64,000 bases of DNA, taken from contig CAYTOK010000013.1 in assembly GCA_964439595.1 (NCBI GenBank), positions 7,528-71,527 on the forward strand, given 5' to 3'. Below the pieces are notes generated by a model, which was not told the DNA's origin, ran no database searches, and saw only the letters and a program-made list of their open reading frames with translations. Source of the stretch: CAIJXB01 sp964439595 (GTDB lineage Bacteria > Chlamydiota > Chlamydiia > Chlamydiales > Rhabdochlamydiaceae). Both the position numbers and the translations under genes were made by a program. Shown in pieces: positions 42,941-51,555 of this stretch (position 1 is its first letter; every line of letters starts with the position of its first letter).

Positions 42941-45900
42941 TTAAAACCCAAATCGAAGCTCTCCTCCATAACTATGATCGCTATACCCTCCCGTAAACTC
43001 CCCGTTATAATATAGCGTAGCAGTCAAGAAATCATTCAACATAGAACTAGTTAAAGTTACCCCAGGAGAAACGAGACTTCTGCTTGGCAGATACCCGGTA
43101 ATATGAAAAGGGACCCCTGTTCCGACGAATTCCGCTTTATAGGAAGAGCCTTTTATACGAGTTTCTCGCACCCAAGAGATTTTAGGAGAAAGAGTCCATG
43201 TAGTAGCAAATACGCAAAAACACCCTGAGAAATTTAGTCCTAGCTCATTTCTTAGCATAATAGCATTGCTTTTATAGGTAAAAAGGTCAAAAGCCCCAGC
43301 CCCAGTTTCTGTAAAAGAGTCCTCTTTTGCAGTAATGTAATCAAATGCATCAAATGGTCTAATAGTAAACCCTTTCCATCCTAAGTTAATCCCTGTGTCT
43401 ATATGAGAAAGAAGCTGCCTCCCTCCGTGTCTATTAGTTGCAGTTAAAGTATTATCTAGAAATAGTAGATGTCGATACTCATGAAATCCATTCCAATTTT
43501 CAATCACGGATACATTCCCATAAAACATCTCACCTATAGCAGAAAAGTATAACCCTGCATAACCACTTTTAATCCTTCCTCTTCCTTGATCCTCTGAAAA
43601 ATGCAAATCAGCCCTGGTATATCCACCTAAAACACCCACATAAAACTGCTCGAGAAAATGGTAGTCTATTCCACTAACAAATCCTCCCATGTTCTCACTA
43701 TAAGCAACCTGTGGACTACTTGCATAATGAACAGATTCTTGACTTAAAGCATCACCTAGGCCATTCATCCAAATGTGGAAAGGGGTAGTTTGTATGTGGC
43801 AACTCCCATCCTTAACCTCTCCCTCTTTTGGCTTCACTTGATAACAGTGCCGCGTGTCAAGGATCTTTTGCATCCTTAGAGTAACCGTGTCTTGGACTTT
43901 TACCACGTTATTTTGCTGGACAAGTACTGCTGCTTTAAATAAGGAAGGCTGCATTTGATTGAGCGTAAGTACAATCTCTTCACGAGTTGCTGGAATAAGG
44001 AAACCTAAAGAAGACAAGAAAGACATGTCATCTTTAGCTACAAGCTTGTCTATAGCCTCACCGACTCTATGTGCATTGCCCTCTTTAGCAATGTTAGCAA
44101 GAGAGTTGTACCCCCAAGTGACATTAGCTTCATTTTCTTCATAATGGACATGCCCGTTAAGCCAAACAGAAGGAATCTTCATTTTAAGAAATTTTCCAGA
44201 TCTCGTATCCCAAGATAGAAAAGTATCAACCATCCCAGGTTCGATGAACTCTGGAGCAACATCAAAAGATAAGATGCTACCCTCTTCGATAACAAGTGAG
44301 TCTACCACAGATAAAAGAGAGCTTCCTGTACTATCCACATAAATATCCAAATTCGAGTAGGAACCAAAATTCACATCGCCAAGCAGAATTTCCCCTCGTG
44401 AATTACCCGGATAGATTAAAGACCTGACGCCCTCTTCTCCCAAGCAGTCCACAAAACCAAAAATCATTAAATTACCTTTTAAAGTCCCTCTAAGAGAGAT
44501 ATCTCCATCAATGTACGCAGATAGATCTTCTCCTTGTAAAACAGCAAAGTCTTCCACTGTTACAGTGCCTGAATCCAATTGATATAAGGCAGTTCCTGCT
44601 TTTAACAGCAAAGTTCCGCTATTAATTACAGTTTCTCCTAAATAAGAATTCAAACCGGCTAAAGCAAGAGTGTTAGTCCTGTTTTCATCAGTTATTTCCA
44701 ATCCAAAGGCTCCTTTTAATCCTCCAGATATCGTAAGTACAGTACCATTGACATCATCAAATACCACCTGTTTTATTATATGGGATCCCTCTCCTGATAA
44801 CGTAAGAGTCCCTTGGGTATTTGACGTTAAAGCAACGTCTAAAGTGGGAATACTAATTATTTTGTCTTCATCGACATTTATAGTGGAGCCATCTTCTTTT
44901 ACCTGAAAAACCTGCCTTGGCTTTAAAATAACATCATCTACAGCATGTAATGTTCCCCCAGAAAGAGAGATGGCTGAGCGACCTAAATTCTGAAAAGAGC
45001 CAACTTCTAAAGTGCCCCCACTTTTTAAAAGCACTGCATTTAAAGTATTAGTCCCAGATAACGCCAAAGAGCCATTTTGGATAGATACAGCAATACCTAC
45101 TACCCCCCCCGATATTTGTAAGTTACCCTGATTTATAATCAAGGTTCCAAGACCAATCATAGAACCAGAAGAAGTCCATGTATCATCTGGTGGTAAGTTA
45201 AACACCAAACTTCCACCTTGTTTATATAAAACAGTTCCTATCGTCGGAAAAGAGTTTGAAGATAAAACTGTTACCTCTACTTGATTAATAATGCTGCCGC
45301 CAAGCCAAGAGTTATTTCCTGATAAAATAATAGATCCTTTAACGGCACCTTCTCCGTTAAAATAAAGAGGATTATATATATTATAATCTTTGATATCTCC
45401 CGTTAGTTGCAAAACAGGTGAGTTGTAATACGAGCTGCTAATACGAACTTCAGAATTGTAAAACAAACTAATCAGGCCAGCATACGTTTCCACCCTTGCT
45501 TGCTGCTTAGAAAAAGTAAAATCAACCGCTCCTCCATAAAGGCTAAGATCAAATAAACTCGTGTTCCCAAGTCCCTGGAAAACCAAAGTAGCATTACCGC
45601 TTATATCAACATTGACTCTATTTAAGATAATATCAAACGTCGTCGTCGTTTGCCCACCGCCTATTTCAAGATATCCAATAGGATCAGCTTCTGAGGATTT
45701 ATTTATGCTTCTGGAGCTTCCTGAATGACTCGATTCAATAGTAAGGTCTGTAAAAATATCAGGTAGGGGCTTAGTTAGATAAATAGCTTCTGCTGTACTT
45801 TTTATAGAAATAGGAGGCGTCGTCAAGCCATCTTCTATCGTCTGAATAGCAGACCTTAATGTACCCGGATTTGTTACGCTTATTATATTACCCTCTTGAT

Positions 45901-46024
45901 CCTTTTCTACTATGAGAGGCTGGTCTCCAGGATTTGTCACATAAGTAACAGAATGGGAAATATCAGCATTAATACTAAAACAAGCTAATGCAACAAGAAA
46001 AAAAGGAAATCGAGCATGACTCAT
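42941..46024 (-). CDS. Type V autotransporter, second paralogue
   Basis: A 1027-residue paralogue of the downstream gene, first of the two-gene operon. The signal peptide is ARFPFFLVALACFSINA, cleaved after INA or shortly later. Beta-helix passenger repeats contain YLGETVINSGTLLLKAGTAL and YPGNSRGEILLGDVNF, the same blocks as in the paralogue (YPGDSIGEIL). The barrel starts near HIWMNGLGDALSQES and ends GGELRFGF. ATG 46024 is supported by GGAG nine bases upstream; the frame extends to 46087 without support. Both proteins conserve HxDTGxN and RNELGL blocks in the barrel. Likely surface-exposed; adhesion is inferred. Confidence 0.88.
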   Translation of the reverse strand: MSHARFPFFLVALACFSINADISHSVTYVTNPGDQPLIVEKDQEGNIISVTNPGTLRSAIQTIEDGLTTPPISIKSTAEAIYLTKPLPDIFTDLTIESSHSGSSRSINKSSEADPIGYLEIGGGQTTTTFDIILNRVNVDISGNATLVFQGLGNTSLFDLSLYGGAVDFTFSKQQARVETYAGLISLFYNSEVRISSSYYNSPVLQLTGDIKDYNIYNPLYFNGEGAVKGSIILSGNNSWLGGSIINQVEVTVLSSNSFPTIGTVLYKQGGSLVFNLPPDDTWTSSGSMIGLGTLIINQGNLQISGGVVGIAVSIQNGSLALSGTNTLNAVLLKSGGTLEVGSFQNLGRSAISLSGGTLHAVDDVILKPRQVFQVKEDGSTINVDEDKIISIPTLDVALTSNTQGTLTLSGEGSHIIKQVVFDDVNGTVLTISGGLKGAFGLEITDENRTNTLALAGLNSYLGETVINSGTLLLKAGTALYQLDSGTVTVEDFAVLQGEDLSAYIDGDISLRGTLKGNLMIFGFVDCLGEEGVRSLIYPGNSRGEILLGDVNFGSYSNLDIYVDSTGSSLLSVVDSLVIEEGSILSFDVAPEFIEPGMVDTFLSWDTRSGKFLKMKIPSVWLNGHVHYEENEANVTWGYNSLANIAKEGNAHRVGEAIDKLVAKDDMSFLSSLGFLIPATREEIVLTLNQMQPSLFKAAVLVQQNNVVKVQDTVTLRMQKILDTRHCYQVKPKEGEVKDGSCHIQTTPFHIWMNGLGDALSQESVHYASSPQVAYSENMGGFVSGIDYHFLEQFYVGVLGGYTRADLHFSEDQGRGRIKSGYAGLYFSAIGEMFYGNVSVIENWNGFHEYRHLLFLDNTLTATNRHGGRQLLSHIDTGINLGWKGFTIRPFDAFDYITAKEDSFTETGAGAFDLFTYKSNAIMLRNELGLNFSGCFCVFATTWTLSPKISWVRETRIKGSSYKAEFVGTGVPFHITGYLPSRSLVSPGVTLTSSMLNDFLTATLYYNGEFTGGYSDHSYGGELRFGF

Positions 46025-46165
46025 ACAAAAAACTCCTAGTACAATAAAACACTGTGAAATGAGTTCGAAGATTAACAAAAAAAACAAATAACACCAAAAG
46101 AAAAAAACATCTGATAAAAAAATGACTCATTTTTTCCGTTAGTTCTTTTTCTTATATGAGAAAAA

Positions 46166-47464
46166 TTATGTTAAAAGTTTAAAGACCACTTCTTTAATAT
46201 TGGCTTGAAAGTCTGGTAAAAAAAAGGCTCCAGAAGAAACGGGATGCCCTAAATCTTCTGCAAAAGTTGTTTGTATAAGGGATAACATTTCTGGTAAATC
46301 ACAGAAAACAGCACCAAGTCCATGTTTGCGAACAAAATGCAAGTTAAAAGTCTCCCAAAGCAAATACCTAGCAGACGAAGAACTTGTATTATCCAAAAGG
46401 AGCTTTTTGCCTAAATAAATAGCTTCATTTACAGAACAAGAACCTGTTTTAGTAATAATAAGCTTGGAACAGGCCATAATTTCAATTAAATCACCGGTAA
46501 ACTTACGGATATGAAATAGAAGACCTCCACTAGTCTTTATGCTAGTAAAAGCCGGGTCTTGCTTTTGAAGAATGGCACCTTTGTCTAAAAACCATTTCAG
46601 AATACTTCTACTTGCTTGTTCATTCTTGCCCACACATATATTAAACTCCAAAGGAGTTTCAAAATCGCTATTTTTCAAAGTAGCTAACATTTGCGTGTAC
46701 TGGAGTAACTTTTTATTGCCTGAAGCGCCTAAAATCAGCGTAAGAGTTTGCCTACCAGCATGCATGCCATGCTTTAGCTTCAATAGTAAAACCTCTTCAG
46801 GAGAATACACTTTTTGGCAACTTTCTCTAACAGGAAATCCACTGATAAATATTTTAGATAAAGGAAAGACACCCGTGCGGAGCCCCTTCTTCTTAAGATC
46901 AGCATCATCATATGGAAAGGCAAAAGCTATTTTATCTTCTTCTTTAAACTGGTTTTTTTTCATCCCTAAGAAAAAAGTAGAGGTGTCCAAATCAGTTGGC
47001 AAAATTAAAAAAGGAAGATCTCTTTTTTGTAATGCTTTGGCAATACCCCCATTAAAATAGGGCACAGTAGAAATCACAAGATCATAAGCATTCTGTTTTT
47101 GAGACAAGTAATCATCGAAATGTTTGTTAATCCTCTCTTGATTAAGTTGCATATATTTGTTGCCTAAAGTCACAAAAATCATATTAGCTAATCTATGATA
47201 TCCTTTACGCAACATAAAGTTATACAAATCCTCGGCAGTGAACATGCCAAAAGTCATTGTCTGCAAAAAATCTAATGAACAGGTAATCTCTGTAAGTATG
47301 TTTACCACTTTCACATCATATTCTTCAGACAAGGTATCCCTTAAGGACTCTCCTGCTACCTTATGACCTCCGCCCCCTTCGCTAATGAGAACTAAAATCC
47401 TTTTTTTTGCCTTCTTATCCAGAGAAGGCAATTCGTTAATCTTTTCTAATAGGGCTGCCTTCAT
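46166..47464 (-). CDS. MGDG-synthase-like glycosyltransferase
   Basis: The 432-residue protein combines an N-terminal MGDG-synthase/processive glucosyltransferase type domain (KRILVLISEGGGGHKVAGESLR, with the GGGH loop) and a C-terminal GT-B nucleotide-sugar domain of the MurG/GT28 kind (LIITKTGSCSVNEAIYLGKK). Such enzymes add galactose or glucose to diacylglycerol in the cytoplasmic leaflet. The N-terminal part of ~20 residues is charged. It is an orphan upstream-flanked by yebC (15 bases away, same strand), probably co-transcribed with it. Glycolipid product and donor are unknown; an actual lipid substrate is an inference from the fold. Confidence 0.78.
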   Translation of the reverse strand: MKAALLEKINELPSLDKKAKKRILVLISEGGGGHKVAGESLRDTLSEEYDVKVVNILTEITCSLDFLQTMTFGMFTAEDLYNFMLRKGYHRLANMIFVTLGNKYMQLNQERINKHFDDYLSQKQNAYDLVISTVPYFNGGIAKALQKRDLPFLILPTDLDTSTFFLGMKKNQFKEEDKIAFAFPYDDADLKKKGLRTGVFPLSKIFISGFPVRESCQKVYSPEEVLLLKLKHGMHAGRQTLTLILGASGNKKLLQYTQMLATLKNSDFETPLEFNICVGKNEQASRSILKWFLDKGAILQKQDPAFTSIKTSGGLLFHIRKFTGDLIEIMACSKLIITKTGSCSVNEAIYLGKKLLLDNTSSSSARYLLWETFNLHFVRKHGLGAVFCDLPEMLSLIQTTFAEDLGHPVSSGAFFLPDFQANIKEVVFKLLT

Positions 47465-47478
47465 TCAAAAATCCATTT

Positions 47479-48195
47479 TTACAATTTCATATTGTGATAA
47501 ACTGCATCGACATCATCAAGAGCTTCAAGCCACTCTATTAATGCTTCATTAGCCTGGGTGGTTTCTAAATCACATTCCACATACACCTTAGGGATCATTT
47601 CTAAAGAACATTCTTCTACAATACCACCAGACAACTCTAATTGTCCTTTAACTTGATAAAGAAGATCCGGGGGGGTCATTACCGTATAATCATCTTCATT
47701 TACGATAAAATCTTCAGCACCCGCTTCAGATGCCACCATAAATAAAGAGTCTTCGTCTCCTCTTTTTTTAGATAAGATAAGGACTCCTTTCTTGTCAAAG
47801 TTAAAAAGCACAGCACCGGGACTAGCAATAGAGCCTCCCCGTTTATTGGTGGCAATTTTCATATCGGAAGAAATGCGATTTTTATTGTCTGACATAATTT
47901 CTACAACTAGGCCAACGCCTCCATGCCCATAAAGTTCATAAGTCATTTCTAAAAAATCTGCTTGATCCGCAGAAGAAGCTTTCTTAATATTTCTTTCTAT
48001 GTTCTCACTGGGTAAATTAATTTCTTTAGCTTTTTGAATAGCTAATTTCAGCTTAGCATTAGTTTTAGGATCATTTCCTCCCTGCTTTACTGCGCTAATA
48101 ATTTCCTTTGTTACTCTAGAAAAAATTTTTCCTTTTTTAGCATCAGCTCTTTCTTTTCTATGTTTAGTATTTGCCCATTTACTGTGTCCTGCCAT
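47479..48195 (-). CDS. yebC: YebC/PmpR family transcriptional/translational regulator
   Basis: The 238-residue cytoplasmic protein begins MAGHSKWANTKHRKERADAK, the invariant YebC start. Other family marks are KLKLAIQKAKEINLPSENIE, YELYGHGGVGLVVE and GSIASPGAVLFNF. YebC/TACO1 proteins act as translation factors at difficult sequences or as DNA-binding regulators. It is upstream of the MGDG-like gene and downstream of two acetyltransferases and prfB; the order yebC-acetyltransferase-prfB is the one I recall in Chlamydia trachomatis. Confidence 0.96.
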   Translation of the reverse strand: MAGHSKWANTKHRKERADAKKGKIFSRVTKEIISAVKQGGNDPKTNAKLKLAIQKAKEINLPSENIERNIKKASSADQADFLEMTYELYGHGGVGLVVEIMSDNKNRISSDMKIATNKRGGSIASPGAVLFNFDKKGVLILSKKRGDEDSLFMVASEAGAEDFIVNEDDYTVMTPPDLLYQVKGQLELSGGIVEECSLEMIPKVYVECDLETTQANEALIEWLEALDDVDAVYHNMKL

Positions 48196-48210
48196 GGCTA
48201 TCCTTTTCTA

Positions 48211-48711
48211 CTATAAATATTTTTGCATGAAAATTTTACGCCTGCACTTGCCATTTTCCTTCGTAAAACAATCATGAGCCCCGAAGGGGGTAAAACCCAA
48301 TCTCTCATAAAGACGTTTTGCGGGATTTCCATCATAAACCTCTAAGTGCAAGATTTCAATTTGAAAAGTATTTTTAGCTAAAACCATCAACTCTTCAATT
48401 AAAGCTCCACCTACTCCAAAGCCTCTACGTTCTTCAGCTACTATGATGGAAAAAAGACAAGTGTGGGCTAATTTTTTATATCCTTGTACATACATAACAA
48501 CCGCGCCAACAGGAGCCCCGTCCCAAAGAGCAGTAATTCCCATCCCCTTTTTACCATATTCGGTCCATATCCTGACAGAATCTTCTATTTCCTTCTCCCC
48601 ATCCATAGGAAAATAAAGAAGAATATCGGGAGCACTCAGCCATTTTTTTAAAAAAAGAGCATCTTCTTCTTGAAAAGGTCTAAAAGATAATTCTTTAGGA
48701 CGAGGATTCAT
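48211..48711 (-). CDS. GNAT family N-acetyltransferase (second of a pair)
   Basis: The 166-residue enzyme has a GNAT core: LFSIIVAEERRGFGVGGALI with the acetyl-CoA pyrophosphate loop (R-R-x-F-G-V-G), EILHLEVYDGNPAKRLYERLGF and a C-terminal F-G segment. It acetylates an amine, protein N-terminus or small molecule, unknown which. Its first bases overlap the end of the adjacent GNAT gene, and both are about 35 % alike, so it is probably a local duplication. Confidence 0.85.
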   Translation of the reverse strand: MNPRPKELSFRPFQEEDALFLKKWLSAPDILLYFPMDGEKEIEDSVRIWTEYGKKGMGITALWDGAPVGAVVMYVQGYKKLAHTCLFSIIVAEERRGFGVGGALIEELMVLAKNTFQIEILHLEVYDGNPAKRLYERLGFTPFGAHDCFTKENGKCRRKIFMQKYL

Positions 48712-49223
48712 GAAAAACCTTCTTTCTCTGCTTGTAGTTCAGAAATAAGGCAAGTTCTAGGCTGGTATACGCCTCCTGTTTTTACGTAATTTTCCTGCCT
48801 AGCAAAAGGATGAAAATCGAACTTTTCCAAAAGAGAAATTATAGGGTTATCTCCAAAAACTTCGATATGAATAGCATCTAATTTAAAATATGTTTTCGCT
48901 AAGTGCTTTGTGTTTTTAAGTAAGGAAGATCCTATACCCTCTCGCCAATGCTTAGGATCCACACACATTTTAAAAGCTGCATGGTGACTTATTTTCTTAT
49001 ACGGCATGAGAAATAAAATAGACATGGCGCAGGGAACGTGGTTTATAGTTGCGGTCAAGCCAGCCTGATAGCGGCAAAAAAACATCCAGGTAGCTATCGC
49101 ATTATCCCTTTCTGCTTCGCTACTCATAGGGAACCATTTACTCACGGATCCTTGAGCAAGCCACTCTCGCAAATAAGCCACATCCATAGGCCTTGTATAT
49201 CTAATATCTATTTCTGCACTCAT
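48708..49223 (-). CDS. GNAT family N-acetyltransferase (first of a pair)
   Basis: The 171-residue enzyme shows the acetyl-CoA loop in KHWREGIGSSLLKNTKHLAK, then LDAIHIEVFGDNPIISLLEK, a D-N-P block shared with its neighbour (Y-D-G-N-P). It differs in having MSAEIDIRYTRPMDVAYL start. The start ATG 49223 overlaps the prfB stop by four bases, and its stop overlaps the next GNAT by four, so the three are coupled. As I recall Chlamydia has one GNAT gene at this place, so a duplication here is likely. Confidence 0.85.
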   Translation of the reverse strand: MSAEIDIRYTRPMDVAYLREWLAQGSVSKWFPMSSEAERDNAIATWMFFCRYQAGLTATINHVPCAMSILFLMPYKKISHHAAFKMCVDPKHWREGIGSSLLKNTKHLAKTYFKLDAIHIEVFGDNPIISLLEKFDFHPFARQENYVKTGGVYQPRTCLISELQAEKEGFS

Positions 49224-50315
49224 GCAAATTCCTTTAAATAAGCATTCACAAAAGGATCTAAATCACCGTCTAACACAGCAAGAGCATTTCCCACTTCAAA
49301 TTTAGTCCTAGCATCTTTTACTAAAGTATAGGGATGAAGAGTATAGCTTCGAATTTGACTACCCCAAGCAATTTCTTTCTTTTCTCCGCCTAGACTTTGC
49401 ATCTTACTTTTACGCTCTTCGCTCTCTTTCTCGTACAGCTTGGCTTTAAGCATTTTAAAACAAGTTTCCTTGTTTTGCAGCTGGCTTCTTTCTCCCTGAC
49501 AAGAAACTGTAATTCCTGTAGCAAGGTGCGTTAATCTTACAGCAGAATCAGTTGTATTTACGTGCTGACCTCCGGCTCCTGAAGATCGGTACGTATCTAT
49601 ACGAATTTCTTCAGGGCGGATTTCAATTTTAATATTATCATCCACCTCGGGGGTAACATCTACCGAAGCGAAGCTTGTATGACGTTTAGCATTGCTATCA
49701 AAAGGGGAAATCCTCACCAATCGATGGACCCCTTTTTCCGCTTTAGAGTATCCGTAAGCAAACGGTCCCACAATTTTCATTGTCACACTTTTAATACCTG
49801 CAACATCACCATCTACCGTATCTAAGAGCTCGCACTTCCACCCTTTTTTCACTGCCCATCTTTGATACATCCGACAAAGCATAAGAGCCCAGTCACACGC
49901 CTCCGTACCTCCAGCCCCGGCATTAATACTTAAATAACAGTTATTCCCATCCATATCTCCTGAAAGCATTCTGCGAACTTCCAATTCTCCAAGAACGAGA
50001 TCTATTCTTATAAGCTCTTTTCTAAGATCCTCTACCATTTCCGCATCATTTATAGCAAGAGCTTCAGGTAAAATAGATTTTACATCAGAAAAACTGCGTT
50101 TTAACTCTTGACAGGGTACGGTCCAGACTTTTAATGATTGGCTTTTTTCTATTACTTCTTTTGCCGCTTGCTGATCATCCCAAAAACCATCAGCTTGCAT
50201 TTTTGCTTCTAAGACAGCTACATCAGCTTCTTTAGAAGCGAGGTCAAAGATACCTCGTCATATGAAGGATTCGGCTTTCTATATTTTCTACAAGCAACTC
50301 TATGTTCTCTTCCAT
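49220..50315 (-). CDS. prfB: Peptide chain release factor 2, with programmed +1 frameshift
   Basis: RF2 terminates translation at UGA and UAA. The full gene starts at ATG 50315 (GAGGAG upstream) and reads 23 codons ending ...MTRYL before TGA 50246-50244. A +1 shift at CTT-TGA-C continues into the main frame as DLASKEAD and leads to the RF2 body (residues 25-366). The body contains the GGQ region in IDTYRSSGAGGQHVNTTDSA (positions ~250), VTPEVDDNIKIEI and the specificity-loop SPFDSNAKRHTSFASVDV. The frameshift is self-regulating: high RF2 favours termination at the early stop. The neighbouring GNAT overlaps the 3' end. Confidence 0.95.
50244..50249 (-). promoter_or_regulatory. prfB: Programmed +1 frameshift site in prfB
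   Basis: On the coding strand the site reads ACGAGGTATCTTTGAC: CTT TGA C with a Shine-Dalgarno-like GAGG three bases upstream of CTT. This is the same order as in E. coli (AGGGGGTATCTTTGAC). The ribosome slips from CTT to TTT and then reads GAC. The slippery six bases are at 50249-50244. Confidence 0.93.
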
Positions 50316-50525
50316 AAATCTCCTCTTATTCTTCCCAGCACAAGCATCCTCTAAAAGATAAAAAAAGTCAATTTGTCTCTAAATCTTAAAACAAAAAAAT
50401 GACCGCCCTAAAAAACATACTTACAACTAAAAAAGTTCCTCTTCCTAGCATAAGCGAGGACATATAGACGAAAGTTTGCTCCCTAACTCCTCCCTTAAGG
50501 ACGAGATTTGCGTGTGTCCGCAGGA

Positions 50526-50900
50526 TCAAAGTGCAAGTTGCATTTTAGGCACCTTAATGACCACATCCACAATGTCAGCTTCGCGCCAAAGGCTTTCTAA
50601 ATCATAATGATCTCTAATACCCGGCATGAAAAGATGAACTACTAACCAAGAAAAATCTAGAACGACCCAATCCCCTGTTTTCATACCTTGCTCAAAAGAA
50701 CATTCTACACTGCCCCTAGAAAATTCCTGAGCTAGAGAGTGTAAAACACCTTCAGCAAGAGCTGTTACATGCTTATCAGCTAAGCCTTCGGCTATTATAA
50801 CATAGTCTGCTGTTGTCGGACAATTTCTCACATCCAAAGCTAAAATATTGACCCCTTTCTTATCAAAAATAGCCTGGGAAATACAGTTAAGAATATCCAT
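50526..50900 (-). CDS. rsfS: Ribosomal silencing factor RsfS (YbeB/Iojap)
   Basis: The 124-residue protein has the family core: DKKGVNILALDVRNCPTTAD, YVIIAEGLADKHVTALAEGV and the GDWVVLDFSWLVVHLFMPGI end, then the charged LESLWREADIV tail. It binds L14 on the 50S subunit and blocks subunit joining when nutrients are low. It lies directly downstream of a HAD phosphatase (10 bases apart) and is followed by 210 bases without a gene. Confidence 0.94.
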   Translation of the reverse strand: MDILNCISQAIFDKKGVNILALDVRNCPTTADYVIIAEGLADKHVTALAEGVLHSLAQEFSRGSVECSFEQGMKTGDWVVLDFSWLVVHLFMPGIRDHYDLESLWREADIVDVVIKVPKMQLAL

Positions 50901-50910
50901 CTTTCTCCTT

Positions 50911-51552
50911 TTAAATTTGCTTCCAACCCCATTTTTTAGATAGCTTTTTTAATCTTCTATCCGGGTTCACTACAACCTTAGAGCCCGCCGAAAGCAAGAA
51001 AGGAATATCTAAATAGCTATCAGAATATGCAGTAACAGCTTCTTTAGAAATGGCTAGTTGCAGCCTAAAAGCTTCGACTAAACGAGCCTTTTCCTCTCCT
51101 TGCAATATAATCGCAATTTGGCACAACCTTCCATCTTTGTCAACTTGGTATTGCGAAGCTCTTGATTCATCCACTCCAAACCATTTAGCAATAGGGGAAA
51201 CCAAAAAAGTAGGGGAGCTTGATAAAATAACAGTATAGTGATTTTCTCTTTGAGCAAGACGTAAACTTTCTACAGCAGGAGTAAATAATAAATGCTCTAG
51301 ATGTTCTTCTAAGAAAAGGGTAATCTGCTCTTGCAAGAAGTTTAAAGATAACCCGAACAAAATCCTGCGAAAAGCCTTTCGATGTAGATCTTCTAAGGAA
51401 AGCCCAAAATAACGATGTCTTATGTAATAAACGATTGCGCTGCAAACAGCAGATAAAGAAATGACTTTTTTCTTATATAAATATTTACAGAATACGACGC
51501 TGCTATTTTTCTTAAGCAGCGTCTTATCCAAATCAAAAACAGAGAGAAACAA
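50911..51552 (-). CDS. HAD-IB family phosphatase
   Basis: The 213-residue hydrolase has motif I FDLDKTLLKKNSSVVF (Asp nucleophile and acid/base Asp), motif II VILSSSPTFLV, and a late ITAYSDSYLDIPFLL (Asp motif IV). It resembles phosphoserine phosphatase-like or HAD-IB proteins. The middle has a helical cap. Substrate unknown. It starts three bases after the coiled-coil gene ends; it ends ten bases before rsfS. I recall a HAD or unannotated gene at this place in Chlamydia, with rsfS next. Confidence 0.82.
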   Translation of the reverse strand: MFLSVFDLDKTLLKKNSSVVFCKYLYKKKVISLSAVCSAIVYYIRHRYFGLSLEDLHRKAFRRILFGLSLNFLQEQITLFLEEHLEHLLFTPAVESLRLAQRENHYTVILSSSPTFLVSPIAKWFGVDESRASQYQVDKDGRLCQIAIILQGEEKARLVEAFRLQLAISKEAVTAYSDSYLDIPFLLSAGSKVVVNPDRRLKKLSKKWGWKQI

Positions 51553-51555
51553 AGA

